A DNA stretch of 17,038 bases, from assembly GCA_034409055.1 (NCBI GenBank), contig DAOUMU010000120.1:1-17038 (forward strand). Direction: 5' to 3'. A model generated the notes under the pieces. It did not search any database. It was not told the DNA's origin and saw only the letters and a list, made by a program, of their open reading frames with translations. Position numbers and translations under genes: made by a program. Positions 1 to 6,981 of the stretch are shown piece by piece (the first letter of the stretch is position 1; each line of letters begins with the position of its first letter). The DNA comes from DAOUMU01 sp034409055. Its GTDB lineage: Bacteria > Chloroflexota > Anaerolineae > 4572-78 > J111.

Positions 1-30
1 CACATCACTTGGATAGGCTTTGCGTTCCAT
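1..30 (-). CDS. IS5-family transposase, N-terminal 10 codons only
   Basis: The minus strand from base 30 reads MERKAYPSDV and continues past the left edge. This opening (x-R-K-x-Y-P-S-D) is typical of IS5-family DDE transposases with an N-terminal DUF4096 domain. The start is supported by an AAAGGAAA motif on the minus strand about 6-9 bases upstream. Nothing of the catalytic domain is in the window, so whether the element is intact cannot be judged. The call rests on ten residues plus the inverted-repeat-like end at 108-124. Confidence 0.7.
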   Translation of the reverse strand, partial: MERKAYPSDV

Positions 31-124
31 CGGGTTTCCTTTCTCTTTCTTGGTTTAACCCGATAGTTTATCTACCTTTCCTTATAGCTTGATTAATATT
101 TTACATAACTTTTAAAACACCCTC
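1..124 (-). mobile_element. IS5-family insertion sequence, partial (transposase-start end)
   Basis: This AT-rich block differs from the coding sequence that follows. Read on the minus strand it starts with GAGGGTGTTTTAAAAGT (bases 124 down to 108), a plausible terminal inverted repeat. A leader of about 75 bases with an AAAGGAAA ribosome binding site leads to an ATG at base 30. At the outer edge, bases 125-127 read TTA (or 125-128 TTAG). These match the TNA or YTAR target duplications used by IS5-family subgroups, and the interrupted gene continues in frame immediately after. The other end and the second copy of the target site lie left of the window, so the boundary is inferred from one side only. 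Confidence 0.72.
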
Positions 125-1150
125 TTAGATTATCTCAGTATTGCCCGCCTTAACAACAACACCCTTATCAACAATACGGCCGGTAACTACGGCGGCGGGG
201 TGTACGTGTATTACAACAGTCAGGCTATGTTAGAAAACAATCTCATTGCTGGTAATGAGGCCGCTAATGGCGGAGGGATGTATATGGAGTATGGTCAGGC
301 AGTCTTGACGAACACGGTAATTGCCGACAACCAGGCCGTCTCGACGGGCAGTGGTTTATACATCCAAAATTTCTCGGCCCATTTGCTCCATACGACCATC
401 GCCCGTAACCGTGGCGGCGACGGGAGTGGAATCCATGTCGCCTCCCCTGATAGCTTCCCCCATCTCCCCAGCACCGTCGCTTTGACCAACACCATTCTGG
501 TCAGTCACACCGTAGGCATCACCGTCGCAACGGGCAGCGCCGCCACGCTGGAAGCAACCCTGTGGGGCAGTGGAAGTTGGGCCAATGGCACCGACTGGGG
601 CGGGGCTGGGAGTATCACCACCGGCACGATCAACATCCGAGACGATCCGGTCTTTGCCGCCCCGGAAGCGGGTAATTACCACCTTCGTCTCGGCAGTGCG
701 GCCCTGGATAAGGGAGTGAACGCCGGCATCACTACCGATATTGAGGGCGAATCCCGCCCCTTTGGCGCGGGCTACGACCTCGGCGCAGACGAGGGCCAAC
801 CCGGCTTGACCGTAACCAAGGAGCCCAGTGCCAACCTGATACCGGTTGGCACTTCCCTGACCTACACCCTCCGACTGACCAACAGCGATTTCATCAGCCT
901 GACGGCCACCATCACCGACATCTTGCCCGATCATGTCACCCCTAACGGGGTTCTGACCTGGATGCCACCTCTTATTCGCCCCGGTGATGTTTGGATGGAG
1001 CAGGTTGTCGTCACCCTCGAACCGGACTATGCCGGACCACTAACCAACGTGGTACAGGTGACCACTGAGGAAGGGATCAGGGGGGTCTACACCCAAACTT
1101 CGACGGTTGGGCGGTTGATTTATTTGCCGCTGGTGCGGCGCGATAGTTGA
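125..1150 (+). pseudogene. Cell-surface beta-helix protein with choice-of-anchor Q and DUF11 domains, interrupted by an IS
   Basis: This is the 3' part of a larger secreted-protein gene. The open frame starts at the IS edge, continuing back from the GTG at 200 to base 119, and has no start codon or ribosome binding site of its own. Repeated motifs of the NN-T-x-x-G-N-x-x-x-x-G-G-G type mark a right-handed parallel beta-helix over roughly the first 160 residues. An SAALDKG...DIEGESRPFG...DLGADE stretch marks the choice-of-anchor Q motif. A DUF11-like beta-sandwich follows (LTVTKEPS to the LTNVVQVTT region). The last residues, RLIYLPLVRRDS, match the YLPLV tail common in Chloroflexota surface proteins. 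The protein was probably exported and attached or shed at the cell surface. The TGA stop lies in a short heptamer repeat, 18 bases from the convergent RtcB stop. The N-terminal half should lie beyond the insertion sequence. Confidence 0.8.
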
Positions 1151-1158
1151 TAACTGAT
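1145..1158. repeat. Two-unit heptamer repeat, AGTTGAT/AACTGAT
   Basis: Two related 7-base units span the TGA stop of the surface-protein gene. They belong to the ACTGATA family also seen at 3570-3590. With only two units this would mean little alone; it is listed because the same pattern recurs at other gene ends in the window. Confidence 0.4.
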
Positions 1159-1168
1159 GTTGGAGAGC

Positions 1169-2620
1169 CTACCCCTTCACCACCGCAATTGGCACCAGCC
1201 GGGCCACTTTTTTGGCGATACCCGCCCCGTGAACCACTTCCACCACCCGGTCCACGTCTTTATAAGCAATGGGCGCTTCTTCGGCCAGACCGGACATACT
1301 GCCGGCCCGCACGTGGATGCCATCTGCCTCTAACTCCTCGCGCAGTTCAGCTCCCCAGATTTTCTTTTTGGCCTTAGACCGGCTCATGGTGCGGCCCGCG
1401 CCATGACAGGTGGAGCCGAAGGTCTGGGCCATCGATCCTGCTGTGCCCAGCAGGACCCAACTGGCCGTGCCCATCGAACCGGGGACCAGTACCGGCTGGC
1501 CGATGTCCCGGTAAACGCCAGGCAGCACCGGCGAGCCGGGACCAAAAGCGCGCGTGGCTCCTTTGCGATGCACACAAACCTTCACCGGCCGGCCCTCCAC
1601 TTCGTGCGTTTCAATTTTGGCCATGTTGTGGGCAATGTCATAGATCTGGTAAAGGTGGTGATTCTTGACCTTGCCGGCCAGGGCCTGCTCAAAACTACGG
1701 CGAATGTGGTAAGTGAGCACCTGCCGGTTGGCAAAGGCATAGTTGGCCGCCGCTTTCATAGCCGCCAGGTAATCCTGCCCTTCCGGGCTGCTAAGCGGGG
1801 CGCAGACCAGTTCCCGATCCGGCAATTTGAGGCCGTATTGTTTGATTGTTTTCTGAAAACGTTTCACATAATCGCTGCAAATCTGGTGGCCAAAGCCACG
1901 CGAACCACAATGAATCTGGACGGCGATCTGGTTGGGAAAGAGACCCATACGTTGGGCGGCTACTTCGTCGAAAACCTGGTCCACCACATCGACCTCGATG
2001 AAATGGTTGCCAGCGCCCAGGGTCCCTACCTGGCTCTGGCCCCGCTTTTTAGCCCGTTCGCTGACCCGGTTGGCGGCGGCCCCATCGATACAGCCACGCT
2101 CCTCGGTCCGCTCCAGATCAGCCTCGGTGGCGTAGCCCCGCTTCAAGGCCCAGCGTGCGCCTGTTTCCACCAGGCGGTCCAATTCGCCCGGCTTGAGCTT
2201 GATGTTACCGCCTTTGCCCACCCCGCTGGGACAGTTGGCGTAGAGAATCGAGGCCAGGTCGTCCAGGTAAGGAGCGACCTCTGTCTGCTCCAGGTGCGTC
2301 GCCAGCAGGCGCACGCCACAATTAATATCGTACCCGACTCCTCCGGGCGAGATAACCCCATCCGGCAATTCGGTCGCCACCACCCCACCGATGGGAAAGC
2401 CATACCCCTGGTGGATATCGGGCATAGCTAAGGCATATTTGACCGTACCCGGCAAAGTGGCCGTATTGACCAACTGTTCCAGGCTTTTATCGCCTAACGC
2501 TCCCTCCAGCAGTTCTGGATCTGCGTAGAAACGCGCCGGCACCCGCATATCGGCCCGAAATGATTGGGGGACTTCGTACAAATATTTATCAATTCGCTTA
2601 AAATCACCACTGCTAACCAT
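1169..2620 (-). CDS. rtcB: RNA-splicing ligase RtcB (3'-phosphate/5'-hydroxyl RNA ligase)
   Basis: RtcB joins RNA 2',3'-cyclic phosphate or 3'-phosphate ends to 5'-OH ends, using GTP and Mn2+ through a histidine-guanylate intermediate. It acts in tRNA splicing and RNA repair. The 483-residue protein has the full active site: D98 and C101 in GYDINCGVRLL, N205-H206 in GAGNHFIEV, H237 in IHCGSRGFGH, H331 in DIAHNMAK, and the guanylylated H406 in TCHGAGRTMSR. The order and spacing match the ~481-residue archaeal enzyme (C98, H203, H234, H329, H404). The ATG at 2620 is chosen because AAGGAGG (minus strand, 2634-2628) lies 7 bases upstream; the longer open frame to 2698 only translates an octamer repeat. 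Archease lies upstream on the same strand. The stop is 18 bases from that of the convergent surface gene. Confidence 0.97.
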   Translation of the reverse strand: MVSSGDFKRIDKYLYEVPQSFRADMRVPARFYADPELLEGALGDKSLEQLVNTATLPGTVKYALAMPDIHQGYGFPIGGVVATELPDGVISPGGVGYDINCGVRLLATHLEQTEVAPYLDDLASILYANCPSGVGKGGNIKLKPGELDRLVETGARWALKRGYATEADLERTEERGCIDGAAANRVSERAKKRGQSQVGTLGAGNHFIEVDVVDQVFDEVAAQRMGLFPNQIAVQIHCGSRGFGHQICSDYVKRFQKTIKQYGLKLPDRELVCAPLSSPEGQDYLAAMKAAANYAFANRQVLTYHIRRSFEQALAGKVKNHHLYQIYDIAHNMAKIETHEVEGRPVKVCVHRKGATRAFGPGSPVLPGVYRDIGQPVLVPGSMGTASWVLLGTAGSMAQTFGSTCHGAGRTMSRSKAKKKIWGAELREELEADGIHVRAGSMSGLAEEAPIAYKDVDRVVEVVHGAGIAKKVARLVPIAVVKG

Positions 2621-2645
2621 GCTTACACCTCCTTGATAAGTGGCA

Positions 2646-2697
2646 GAGTAACAAGGTAGCAAAGTAGCAAGCAGGATAGCAGAGTAGCAGGGTAGCA
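2646..2697. repeat. Octamer repeat tract (AGGTAGCA type) upstream of rtcB
   Basis: Degenerate 8-base units such as GGTAGCAA and AGTAGCAA run through this stretch, six to seven of them with one phase break near 2675. The unit is the same as the one after the second glycosyltransferase (16861-16900). It ends just upstream of the rtcB ribosome binding site and falls inside an apparent but unlikely 5' extension of rtcB. Confidence 0.65.
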
Positions 2698-2715
2698 AAA
2701 TTATCGTTGTTGCCT

Positions 2716-2750
2716 CCCTACTCCCTACTCCTTACTCCCTACTCCCTGAT
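2716..2750. repeat. Heptamer repeat (CCCTACT)x5 at the archease stop codon
   Basis: Five consecutive 7-base units, CCCTACT, CCCTACT, CCTTACT, CCCTACT, CCCTGAT, are perfectly phased. The last base of the fifth unit is the first plus-strand base of the archease stop (2750-2752). The reverse complement AGTAGGG recurs at 13147-13167. Confidence 0.8.
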
Positions 2751-3169
2751 TACACGTCAAACACCACCGTCGTCTCTAACCCTCTCTCGGTTTCGATGAT
2801 CTCCAGGTTGTGGTAGGTGACCGCCTTGATGTGCTTCTTCAGGTCGGGTGCGTGGTCGCCGTGAATCACGGCTCGCAGGTGGGTTGGGGTTACCTCTTGC
2901 AGGTCGAACCGGCTAAAAATGAGCATCTCTACCTCGGCCCAGTAGGCCAACTCGCTCAACCAGTCCACCAGCAGACTCTCGGCATCAATACTTTCCACGG
3001 CCACCTGTTTCTCGACGTTGGTGGAAATAGCGGACAGATCTGGCACCATCAGGCTGCTCATACCGTAGGCCGCATTGGTTAACAACTCGCCCAAATCACG
3101 CCCCCACACGCGCAAGGCCCAGTCGGCGGTGTGTTCGATCTCTTCAAAGTCAACGTTTTGATTGGTCAT
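2750..3169 (-). CDS. Archease, RtcB-activating protein
   Basis: Archease is a small cofactor protein that promotes guanylylation of RtcB, allows multiple turnover and widens nucleotide use. The 139-residue length fits the family (about 140). The N-terminus carries the signature FEEIEHTADWALRVWGRDLGE (residues 8-28 region), including H13, T14, A15 and D16. The middle has DAESLLVDWLSEL (62-74). The C-terminal part has KAVTYHNLEI (115-124) and the terminal ETTVVFDV, whose acidic residue helps form the metal site in known structures. It lies 129 bases upstream of rtcB on the same strand, the usual partnership. No strong ribosome binding site precedes the ATG at 3169. The spacer to rtcB contains two different short tandem repeats, so co-transcription is likely but not proven. 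Confidence 0.93.
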   Translation of the reverse strand: MTNQNVDFEEIEHTADWALRVWGRDLGELLTNAAYGMSSLMVPDLSAISTNVEKQVAVESIDAESLLVDWLSELAYWAEVEMLIFSRFDLQEVTPTHLRAVIHGDHAPDLKKHIKAVTYHNLEIIETERGLETTVVFDV

Positions 3170-3197
3170 TGGTAATTTTGTGAAATTGCCTGCCGCA

Positions 3198-3309
3198 ACC
3201 GAATGAATTCGGTAGCTGTTATAGAAAACCTGTTGAAACAGGTTGATTTGCCCCTAAACAACGTGTTTTTAACACGTTTGTTTTATCAGGCTGCGAATGA
3301 ATTCGCAGC
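3198..3309. repeat. Cluster of four hairpins (REP-like palindromic element)
   Basis: Four perfect stem-loops follow one another: ACCGAA-TGAA-TTCGGT (3198-3213), AACCTGTT-GA-AACAGGTT (3227-3244), AACGTGTT-TTT-AACACGTT (3260-3278) and GCTGCGAA-TGAA-TTCGCAGC (3290-3309). The first and last share the 12-base core CGAATGAATTCG, so the array is bracketed by near-identical hairpins. It lies in the spacer upstream of archease, and no protein is encoded. The form suggests a dispersed palindromic element (REP/BIME-like) or a structured leader on the minus strand. Confidence 0.7.
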
Positions 3310-3526
3310 TTGAAGGAGAGGTGGGTGGTAGTCGAGCGTAGTGTCAGACCAGATGATCGTCAGACGGTTAGAGGTTCTTTACCAAGGGTCAACCCGCCGG
3401 GCAAGTATGACCAGGAACAAAGGACACTGAATTTTTGGGGATAGCTTAAAAGCTGCTTTAAGTATAGCATAACTGAGGGTTTAGCTCAACATTTCCGTAA
3501 TCACTCCGTTAACCTTAAAATTTGGC
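3310..3526. other. Intergenic stretch with no recognised feature
   Basis: No convincing open frame, RNA gene or repeat is seen here. There is a weak inverted repeat CTTAAA-AGCTGC-TTTAAG at 3445-3462 and two short stretches rich in GGT/GTC. It separates the hairpin cluster from the promoter of the 3604 gene. Confidence 0.4.
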
Positions 3527-3556
3527 TTGTACCAAGTAGCATAGTTAATGTATAAT
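3527..3556 (+). promoter_or_regulatory. Sigma70-type promoter for the 3604-5485 genes
   Basis: A perfect TATAAT lies at 3551-3556, with TTGTAC at 3527-3532 as a weak -35 box 18 bases upstream. The predicted start is near 3563, about 40 bases before the first ATG. AGGAGG (3591-3596) is an excellent ribosome binding site 7 bases before the ATG at 3604. Confidence 0.6.
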
Positions 3557-3569
3557 GTGGTCACTGCCC

Positions 3570-3590
3570 ACTGATGACTGATAACTGACC
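3570..3590. repeat. Heptamer repeat (ACTGATA type, 3 units)
   Basis: The units ACTGATG, ACTGATA and ACTGACC are in strict 7-base phase and end exactly at the ribosome binding site of the 3604 gene. They would be part of its 5' untranslated region. Confidence 0.6.
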
Positions 3591-3603
3591 AGGAGGCTAC
3601 CCC

Positions 3604-3861
3604 ATGCCAAGACGAGCCAAAAGCACCAAGCGACGCTCCCAAACCATTGTCGGCCGGATTAAAGCAGGCAAAGTAGCGCCCTTGATCAGCAACGCCATTG
3701 GCAACGACCTGGTCCTGGACGGTCACGCGGCTCTGGTGGCGGCCTATGCCGAGCAGATCGAGTATCCCCTGGCCAGCCCGGCCAACCTGCCCCAACTGGT
3801 GCAGTTCAAACGGCTAACTGCTAACCGCCAACTGCTATTCTCATACGGAGGACAAATATGA
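3604..3861 (+). CDS. Short protein of unknown function, possibly a truncated N-terminal fragment
   Basis: This 85-residue ORF has the best ribosome binding site of its neighbourhood (AGGAGG, 7 bases before ATG) and a TATAAT promoter, so it is probably expressed. It starts basic (PRRAKSTKRRSQ), then has an apparently folded stretch, AGKVAPLISNAIGNDLVLDG to NLPQLVQFKRL (about residues 22-70). I do not recognise the family. The final ~15 residues are encoded by a heptamer repeat (3812-3839), which suggests that a longer gene lost its 3' end and now stops in repeat sequence. Its stop overlaps the next start (ATGA at 3858-3861), so it may act as a leader ORF coupled to the dehydrogenase. A real but decayed gene is the favoured reading. 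Confidence 0.55.
   Translation: MPRRAKSTKRRSQTIVGRIKAGKVAPLISNAIGNDLVLDGHAALVAAYAEQIEYPLASPANLPQLVQFKRLTANRQLLFSYGGQI
3812..3839. repeat. Heptamer repeat inside the 3' end of the 3604 ORF
   Basis: The units GGCTAAC, TGCTAAC, CGCCAAC and TGCTATT keep strict 7-base phase. They encode the LTANRQLLF tail of the short ORF, ahead of the GGAGG ribosome binding site (3847-3851) of the next gene. Confidence 0.6.
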
Positions 3862-4730
3862 CCAAAATCGCTTTTATCGGTACCGGTATTATGGGGACAG
3901 GCATGGCCCACCACTTGCTCAAAGCCGGGTACGAGCTGACGGTCTACAATCGGACCAGGGCTAAAACCCAGCTTCTGGTCGAAGCCGGGGCAACATTGGC
4001 CCACACTCCCGGCCAGGCCGCCGCCGAAGCAGATATTATCATATCCATTGTGGGGGATGATCATTCCTCGCGCCAGGTATGGTTGGGAGCGGACGGTGTT
4101 TTGGCCGGCCCACCCAGGCAAAATACCATCGCCGTTGAGAGTACCACCCTTTCCCTGGCCTGGGTACGGGAGTTGCACAGCACCCTGACGGCGGCCGGAT
4201 TACGTTTCATCGACTGCCCGGTGACCGGGGGACGAGGCGGCGCGGAAAATGGCACGCTCACCCTCCTGGTCGGGGCGGAAGAAGAAACTCTGGCCGAAGC
4301 CCGGCCAGCCCTGGCAACCTATAGCCAGCAGATCATCCATTTTGGCCCGCCTGGCAGCGGCACCGCCTACAAATTGGTGGCCAACTTAATGGGCGCCGTG
4401 CATGCCGTAGCCCTGGCCGAAGGTATCCTGCTGGCCGAAAAAGCCGGGCTGAACATGGTGAAGGTGGTGGAGGGATTAACCAGCGGTGCCGTGGCCAGTC
4501 CGCTGGTCAAAGCCTTTGCCGAGCGTATGGTCAACAACGATCACGATAATGTTCACTTTTCGGCCCGTTGGATGCACAAAGACGCCGACTATGCCCTCAA
4601 AATGGCCACCGAGGTGGGGCAGGCCGTGCCCATGTCTGCCGTGGCCGGCCAAATTTACCAGATGGCCTTGAGCCAGGGATTAGGGGAGAAGAATGTCAGC
4701 GTGGTGATCGAGGCTCTAAGGGGTAACTGA
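3858..4730 (+). CDS. NAD(P)-dependent beta-hydroxyacid dehydrogenase (3-hydroxyisobutyrate dehydrogenase-like)
   Basis: The protein belongs to the beta-hydroxyacid dehydrogenase family (3-hydroxyisobutyrate, tartronate semialdehyde or glyoxylate/succinic semialdehyde reductases), soluble enzymes that interconvert hydroxyacids and semialdehydes. The 290 residues fit the family. The N-terminal Rossmann motif is FIGTGIMGTGMA (6-17). NRTR at 31-34 in the cofactor loop, with no acidic residue, suggests NADPH. The substrate signature DCPVTGGRGGAENGTLT spans 119-135. The catalytic lysine is K172, with N176, in GTAYKLVANLM. The C-terminal HKDADYALKMA motif starts at 240. GGAGG lies 6 bases upstream of the ATG, which overlaps the stop of the preceding ORF. 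The exact substrate cannot be read from the sequence. Confidence 0.9.
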   Translation: MTKIAFIGTGIMGTGMAHHLLKAGYELTVYNRTRAKTQLLVEAGATLAHTPGQAAAEADIIISIVGDDHSSRQVWLGADGVLAGPPRQNTIAVESTTLSLAWVRELHSTLTAAGLRFIDCPVTGGRGGAENGTLTLLVGAEEETLAEARPALATYSQQIIHFGPPGSGTAYKLVANLMGAVHAVALAEGILLAEKAGLNMVKVVEGLTSGAVASPLVKAFAERMVNNDHDNVHFSARWMHKDADYALKMATEVGQAVPMSAVAGQIYQMALSQGLGEKNVSVVIEALRGN

Positions 4731-4732
4731 AC

Positions 4733-5485
4733 ATGACGCTTGAGCGAATGAACTGGATTTTATGCAGCGTTGGAGCCATTTTTCTTTTGGTGGGCATCCC
4801 CTTTGTCTGGATTGCTTTATCAACCACTCAAGCGGTAAACCAGCTTGAACAGTTGCCGGCCTTGAGCGCAACCCTGTTAGCGGACAGTGCCGTTGGTCAG
4901 GTGGGGGTGATTGAAGGGCGCATCAGTGAGCGTAACCCCCTCCAATTCAGAACGTTTGTGGCTTATATTCGCCAGGTATACGAAGGTGAGAAATGTACGC
5001 GGGACGATGATCGGGAGAAATGTGAAGCAATTTGGACCGAGGATGAGCGTATAACGCCGCCGCTGTGGCTAGACCTACCTGACGGGCGAGTTCATATAAT
5101 CAATTCGGACTATACCCTTAAAAATGCAAGGGCCACTTGGCAGTCGACAACCGGACTTGTGGCCTACGAAACCAGGTCTTACCGGGGTTTTGAGATTAAT
5201 GATCCGGTTTTTGCCGTGGTTCAGGTGGTTTTAGAGGCCGAAGATCGAGCCTTTAAGGCCGAATTTATCTCCGGCGGTGACCAGACCACATACGTTACCG
5301 GAGAACGTACTTTGGCCAGGATATTTTTCTGGCTCGGTCTAGTCATTAGTCTGGTCGGCACTCTGTTGCTTGGCTGGCAGATAAGGTGGTTGTTTGTGGG
5401 CCGTTCCGTCAGCCAGGCGACGGTTTCCCGTCAGCCGCCAGATGGTTTCCATTTCATGCACTCGATCTTGGTCAGACAGCCCTAA
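4733..5485 (+). CDS. Two-helix membrane protein, GIDE/MULAN-like
   Basis: The 250-residue protein has a transmembrane segment at about 8-30 (WILCSVGAIFLLVGIPFVWIAL) and another at 194-221 (LARIFFWLGLVISLVGTLLL region). The ~160-residue domain between them is presumably outside the membrane. GQVGVIEGRISERNPLQFRTFVAYIRQ (55-81) followed by a paired-Cys acidic loop (C88, C97) and TPPLWLDLPDGRVHI recalls bacterial GIDE-type proteins, distant relatives of the MULAN membrane domain. That assignment is by resemblance only. It starts 2 bases after the dehydrogenase stop, so the two are probably co-transcribed. Its TAA overlaps the convergent stop of the next gene by 3 bases (5483-5485 against 5482-5484). 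Confidence 0.7.
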   Translation: MTLERMNWILCSVGAIFLLVGIPFVWIALSTTQAVNQLEQLPALSATLLADSAVGQVGVIEGRISERNPLQFRTFVAYIRQVYEGEKCTRDDDREKCEAIWTEDERITPPLWLDLPDGRVHIINSDYTLKNARATWQSTTGLVAYETRSYRGFEINDPVFAVVQVVLEAEDRAFKAEFISGGDQTTYVTGERTLARIFFWLGLVISLVGTLLLGWQIRWLFVGRSVSQATVSRQPPDGFHFMHSILVRQP

Positions 5486-5973
5486 GTTTTTGCCGGTTGC
5501 CCGTGGTAAAAATCAATGTGGCGCCAGTTTAAGATCATCATCTTCGACTCCAGGCTGGGTAATTCACGCGTCGGCAACAGGGGATGCAGCCTGGCCTGGG
5601 TGACGGCCACAAAATTACTCTTAACCACGTCGGGAATTCTGTTAATGGGCATATCGCCGGTGGGATGCAGATTAGCCTGGATGATAAACCGGGCCGTATA
5701 GAGCACAGCCAATTCGGCCCGGCCTGAAATATTGATAGACCGCTGCCCGCCGGGGGAAATCATATCGATGGCCACCACCTGACTTTTGTCCAGCGTGACC
5801 AATTTGGCCGCGGTGGCCGGTATCGAGGCATCAGGATTCAGGACCAGGCTCTCGACATCGTGCAAGTCGAGAGTATTTTTATCTTTGTTATTGAGCCAGC
5901 CCAAAAAGGCATTCGTCTCCTCAACCTGTCCGGTTAAGAGATAAGCAGGGGTTAACACTCTCACTTGAAACAT
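5482..5973 (-). CDS. Conserved-looking protein of unknown function
   Basis: The 163-residue soluble protein is rich in predicted beta-strands and has no signal peptide, transmembrane segment or metal motif. Features include FQVRVLTPAYLLTGQVEETNAF at the N-terminus, SLVLNPDA and QVVAIDMISPGG in the middle, and a C-terminal LPSLESKMMILNWRHIDFYH. I do not recognise the family. The ATG at 5973 is preferred because GAGGTG lies about 5 bases upstream (minus strand, 5983-5978). The longer frame to 6012 only adds residues encoded by a heptamer repeat. It is the last gene of the minus-strand block, 39 bases after the DinB-like gene. Confidence 0.7.
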   Translation of the reverse strand: MFQVRVLTPAYLLTGQVEETNAFLGWLNNKDKNTLDLHDVESLVLNPDASIPATAAKLVTLDKSQVVAIDMISPGGQRSINISGRAELAVLYTARFIIQANLHPTGDMPINRIPDVVKSNFVAVTQARLHPLLPTRELPSLESKMMILNWRHIDFYHGQPAKT

Positions 5974-5992
5974 AACACACCTCGAATTCAAT

Positions 5993-6020
5993 GAACAATT
6001 AGTAATGAGCAATTAGCAAT
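5993..6020. repeat. Heptamer repeat (ATTGCTA type) spanning the stop of the DinB-like gene
   Basis: The plus strand reads GAACAAT, TAGTAAT, GAGCAAT, TAGCAAT in strict 7-base phase. On the minus strand these are ATTGCTA-type units. The TAA of the DinB-like gene (6015-6013) and its last codons lie in or next to the repeat. The same unit family precedes the second glycosyltransferase (15681-15722). Confidence 0.75.
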
Positions 6021-6981
6021 CAACATGCCCTCTTTCTCTGCGCCAACGCGCCAAATCAGGCAGGTGATCGGCATAATGTTCGGCGATGTGAGATAGTAAC
6101 TCGGCCAGCGTGCCCTGATCACCGGGCCAGGGATAGGGGCCACGCAATTTCCAATCGCCCGGTTTGAGTTGAGCCACAAATTTATCCAGCAAAGCCTGGG
6201 TTTCACGTAAATGCCGAAAATTTTCCTGACAGGTGTTGGCTTTCCGTCTGGCAGCCATCAGACTATTCCAGTCATCCAAATTATCACTCATAGGGGGTAC
6301 TTCAGGCCGCGACGGATCATGAATGTGGCGGGCTGCATTCAGCATTCGCTGCTCCCAGTCGGCGATATGACCCACCACATCTTTGACAGACCAGTTGCCC
6401 ACAGCGGTTTCGTCCAATAGATCGGCTTCACTCAGTCCGGCCAGGGCGGTCCAAAAACTGGTCCGATTTTTAGCTAACGTTTCCTTGATCGCTTCCGGGT
6501 CAATCGTCTGCTCCAAATTTTTGCGCCACTGTTCAATCTCGATGGCGTGCTGCTGCTCGTGCTCTATCATCACGTCAATAACATAACTACGGATGGTGAT
6601 GATCTGCTCATGGCGCTGACGGCGCATCTCAATCTCAACCAGGCCGGTCGAGGCTAAAATGTCTAAAATTTGTTGGTGGAGGATCTCAGCCTCAGCCAGG
6701 ACCTGGGCCAGAGATTTATCCCGCCAGGCATTGACCGACTGCCGGTTGTAATCTTCGACTTCAACCCGGCGTATCTCGCCGGCCCGATTTTGCAACATCA
6801 GAGGGAGGATTTTAAGGGTGCGCTGATCCCAGCCGATAATATGGGCCAGAATGTCTTTAATCGTCCAACCCTCATAGATGGAAATCCCGGTCAGTTCACG
6901 GTGGGAGAGGCCCTGGATTGATTTAAGCAACCGTGAACGAGCATACCTTAAATCGCCGAGAATAGAGGTGGTGCTACCCAT
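6013..6981 (-). CDS. Tandem DinB/ClbS-fold protein (two four-helix-bundle domains)
   Basis: The 322 residues form two copies of a DinB/DfsB-type four-helix bundle. Each repeat has a W-(T/S)-(I/V)-K-D-hydrophobic-x-x-H-I-x-x-W-(D/E)-Q-R motif: GWTIKDILAHIIGWDQR (38-54) and NWSVKDVVGHIADWEQR (196-212). Each ends with an HxxxH pair: H141/H145 and H302/H306. With H47 and H205 these give the three-histidine metal site of the superfamily twice. Members include bacillithiol/mycothiol S-transferases and the colibactin self-resistance protein ClbS, so a thiol-transfer or small-molecule detoxification role is possible; the substrate is unknown. The start overlaps the stop of the upstream iron-sulfur gene by 8 bases (6974-6981), implying translational coupling. 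The stop is in a heptamer repeat. Confidence 0.85.
   Translation of the reverse strand: MGSTTSILGDLRYARSRLLKSIQGLSHRELTGISIYEGWTIKDILAHIIGWDQRTLKILPLMLQNRAGEIRRVEVEDYNRQSVNAWRDKSLAQVLAEAEILHQQILDILASTGLVEIEMRRQRHEQIITIRSYVIDVMIEHEQQHAIEIEQWRKNLEQTIDPEAIKETLAKNRTSFWTALAGLSEADLLDETAVGNWSVKDVVGHIADWEQRMLNAARHIHDPSRPEVPPMSDNLDDWNSLMAARRKANTCQENFRHLRETQALLDKFVAQLKPGDWKLRGPYPWPGDQGTLAELLSHIAEHYADHLPDLARWRRERGHVDC

Noticed and set aside
356..934. 192-codon minus-strand open frame opposite the surface protein
   Set aside because: It is a shadow of the plus-strand gene: no ribosome binding site and no domain, while the plus frame has clear beta-helix and DUF11 motifs.
1403..2431. 342-codon plus-strand open frame opposite rtcB
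   Set aside because: It lies entirely inside rtcB on the other strand; rtcB has every catalytic residue and this frame shows no domain.
2621..2698. N-terminal extension of RtcB
   Set aside because: The extra 26 residues are translated octamer repeat, and the strong AAGGAGG site points to the ATG at 2620.
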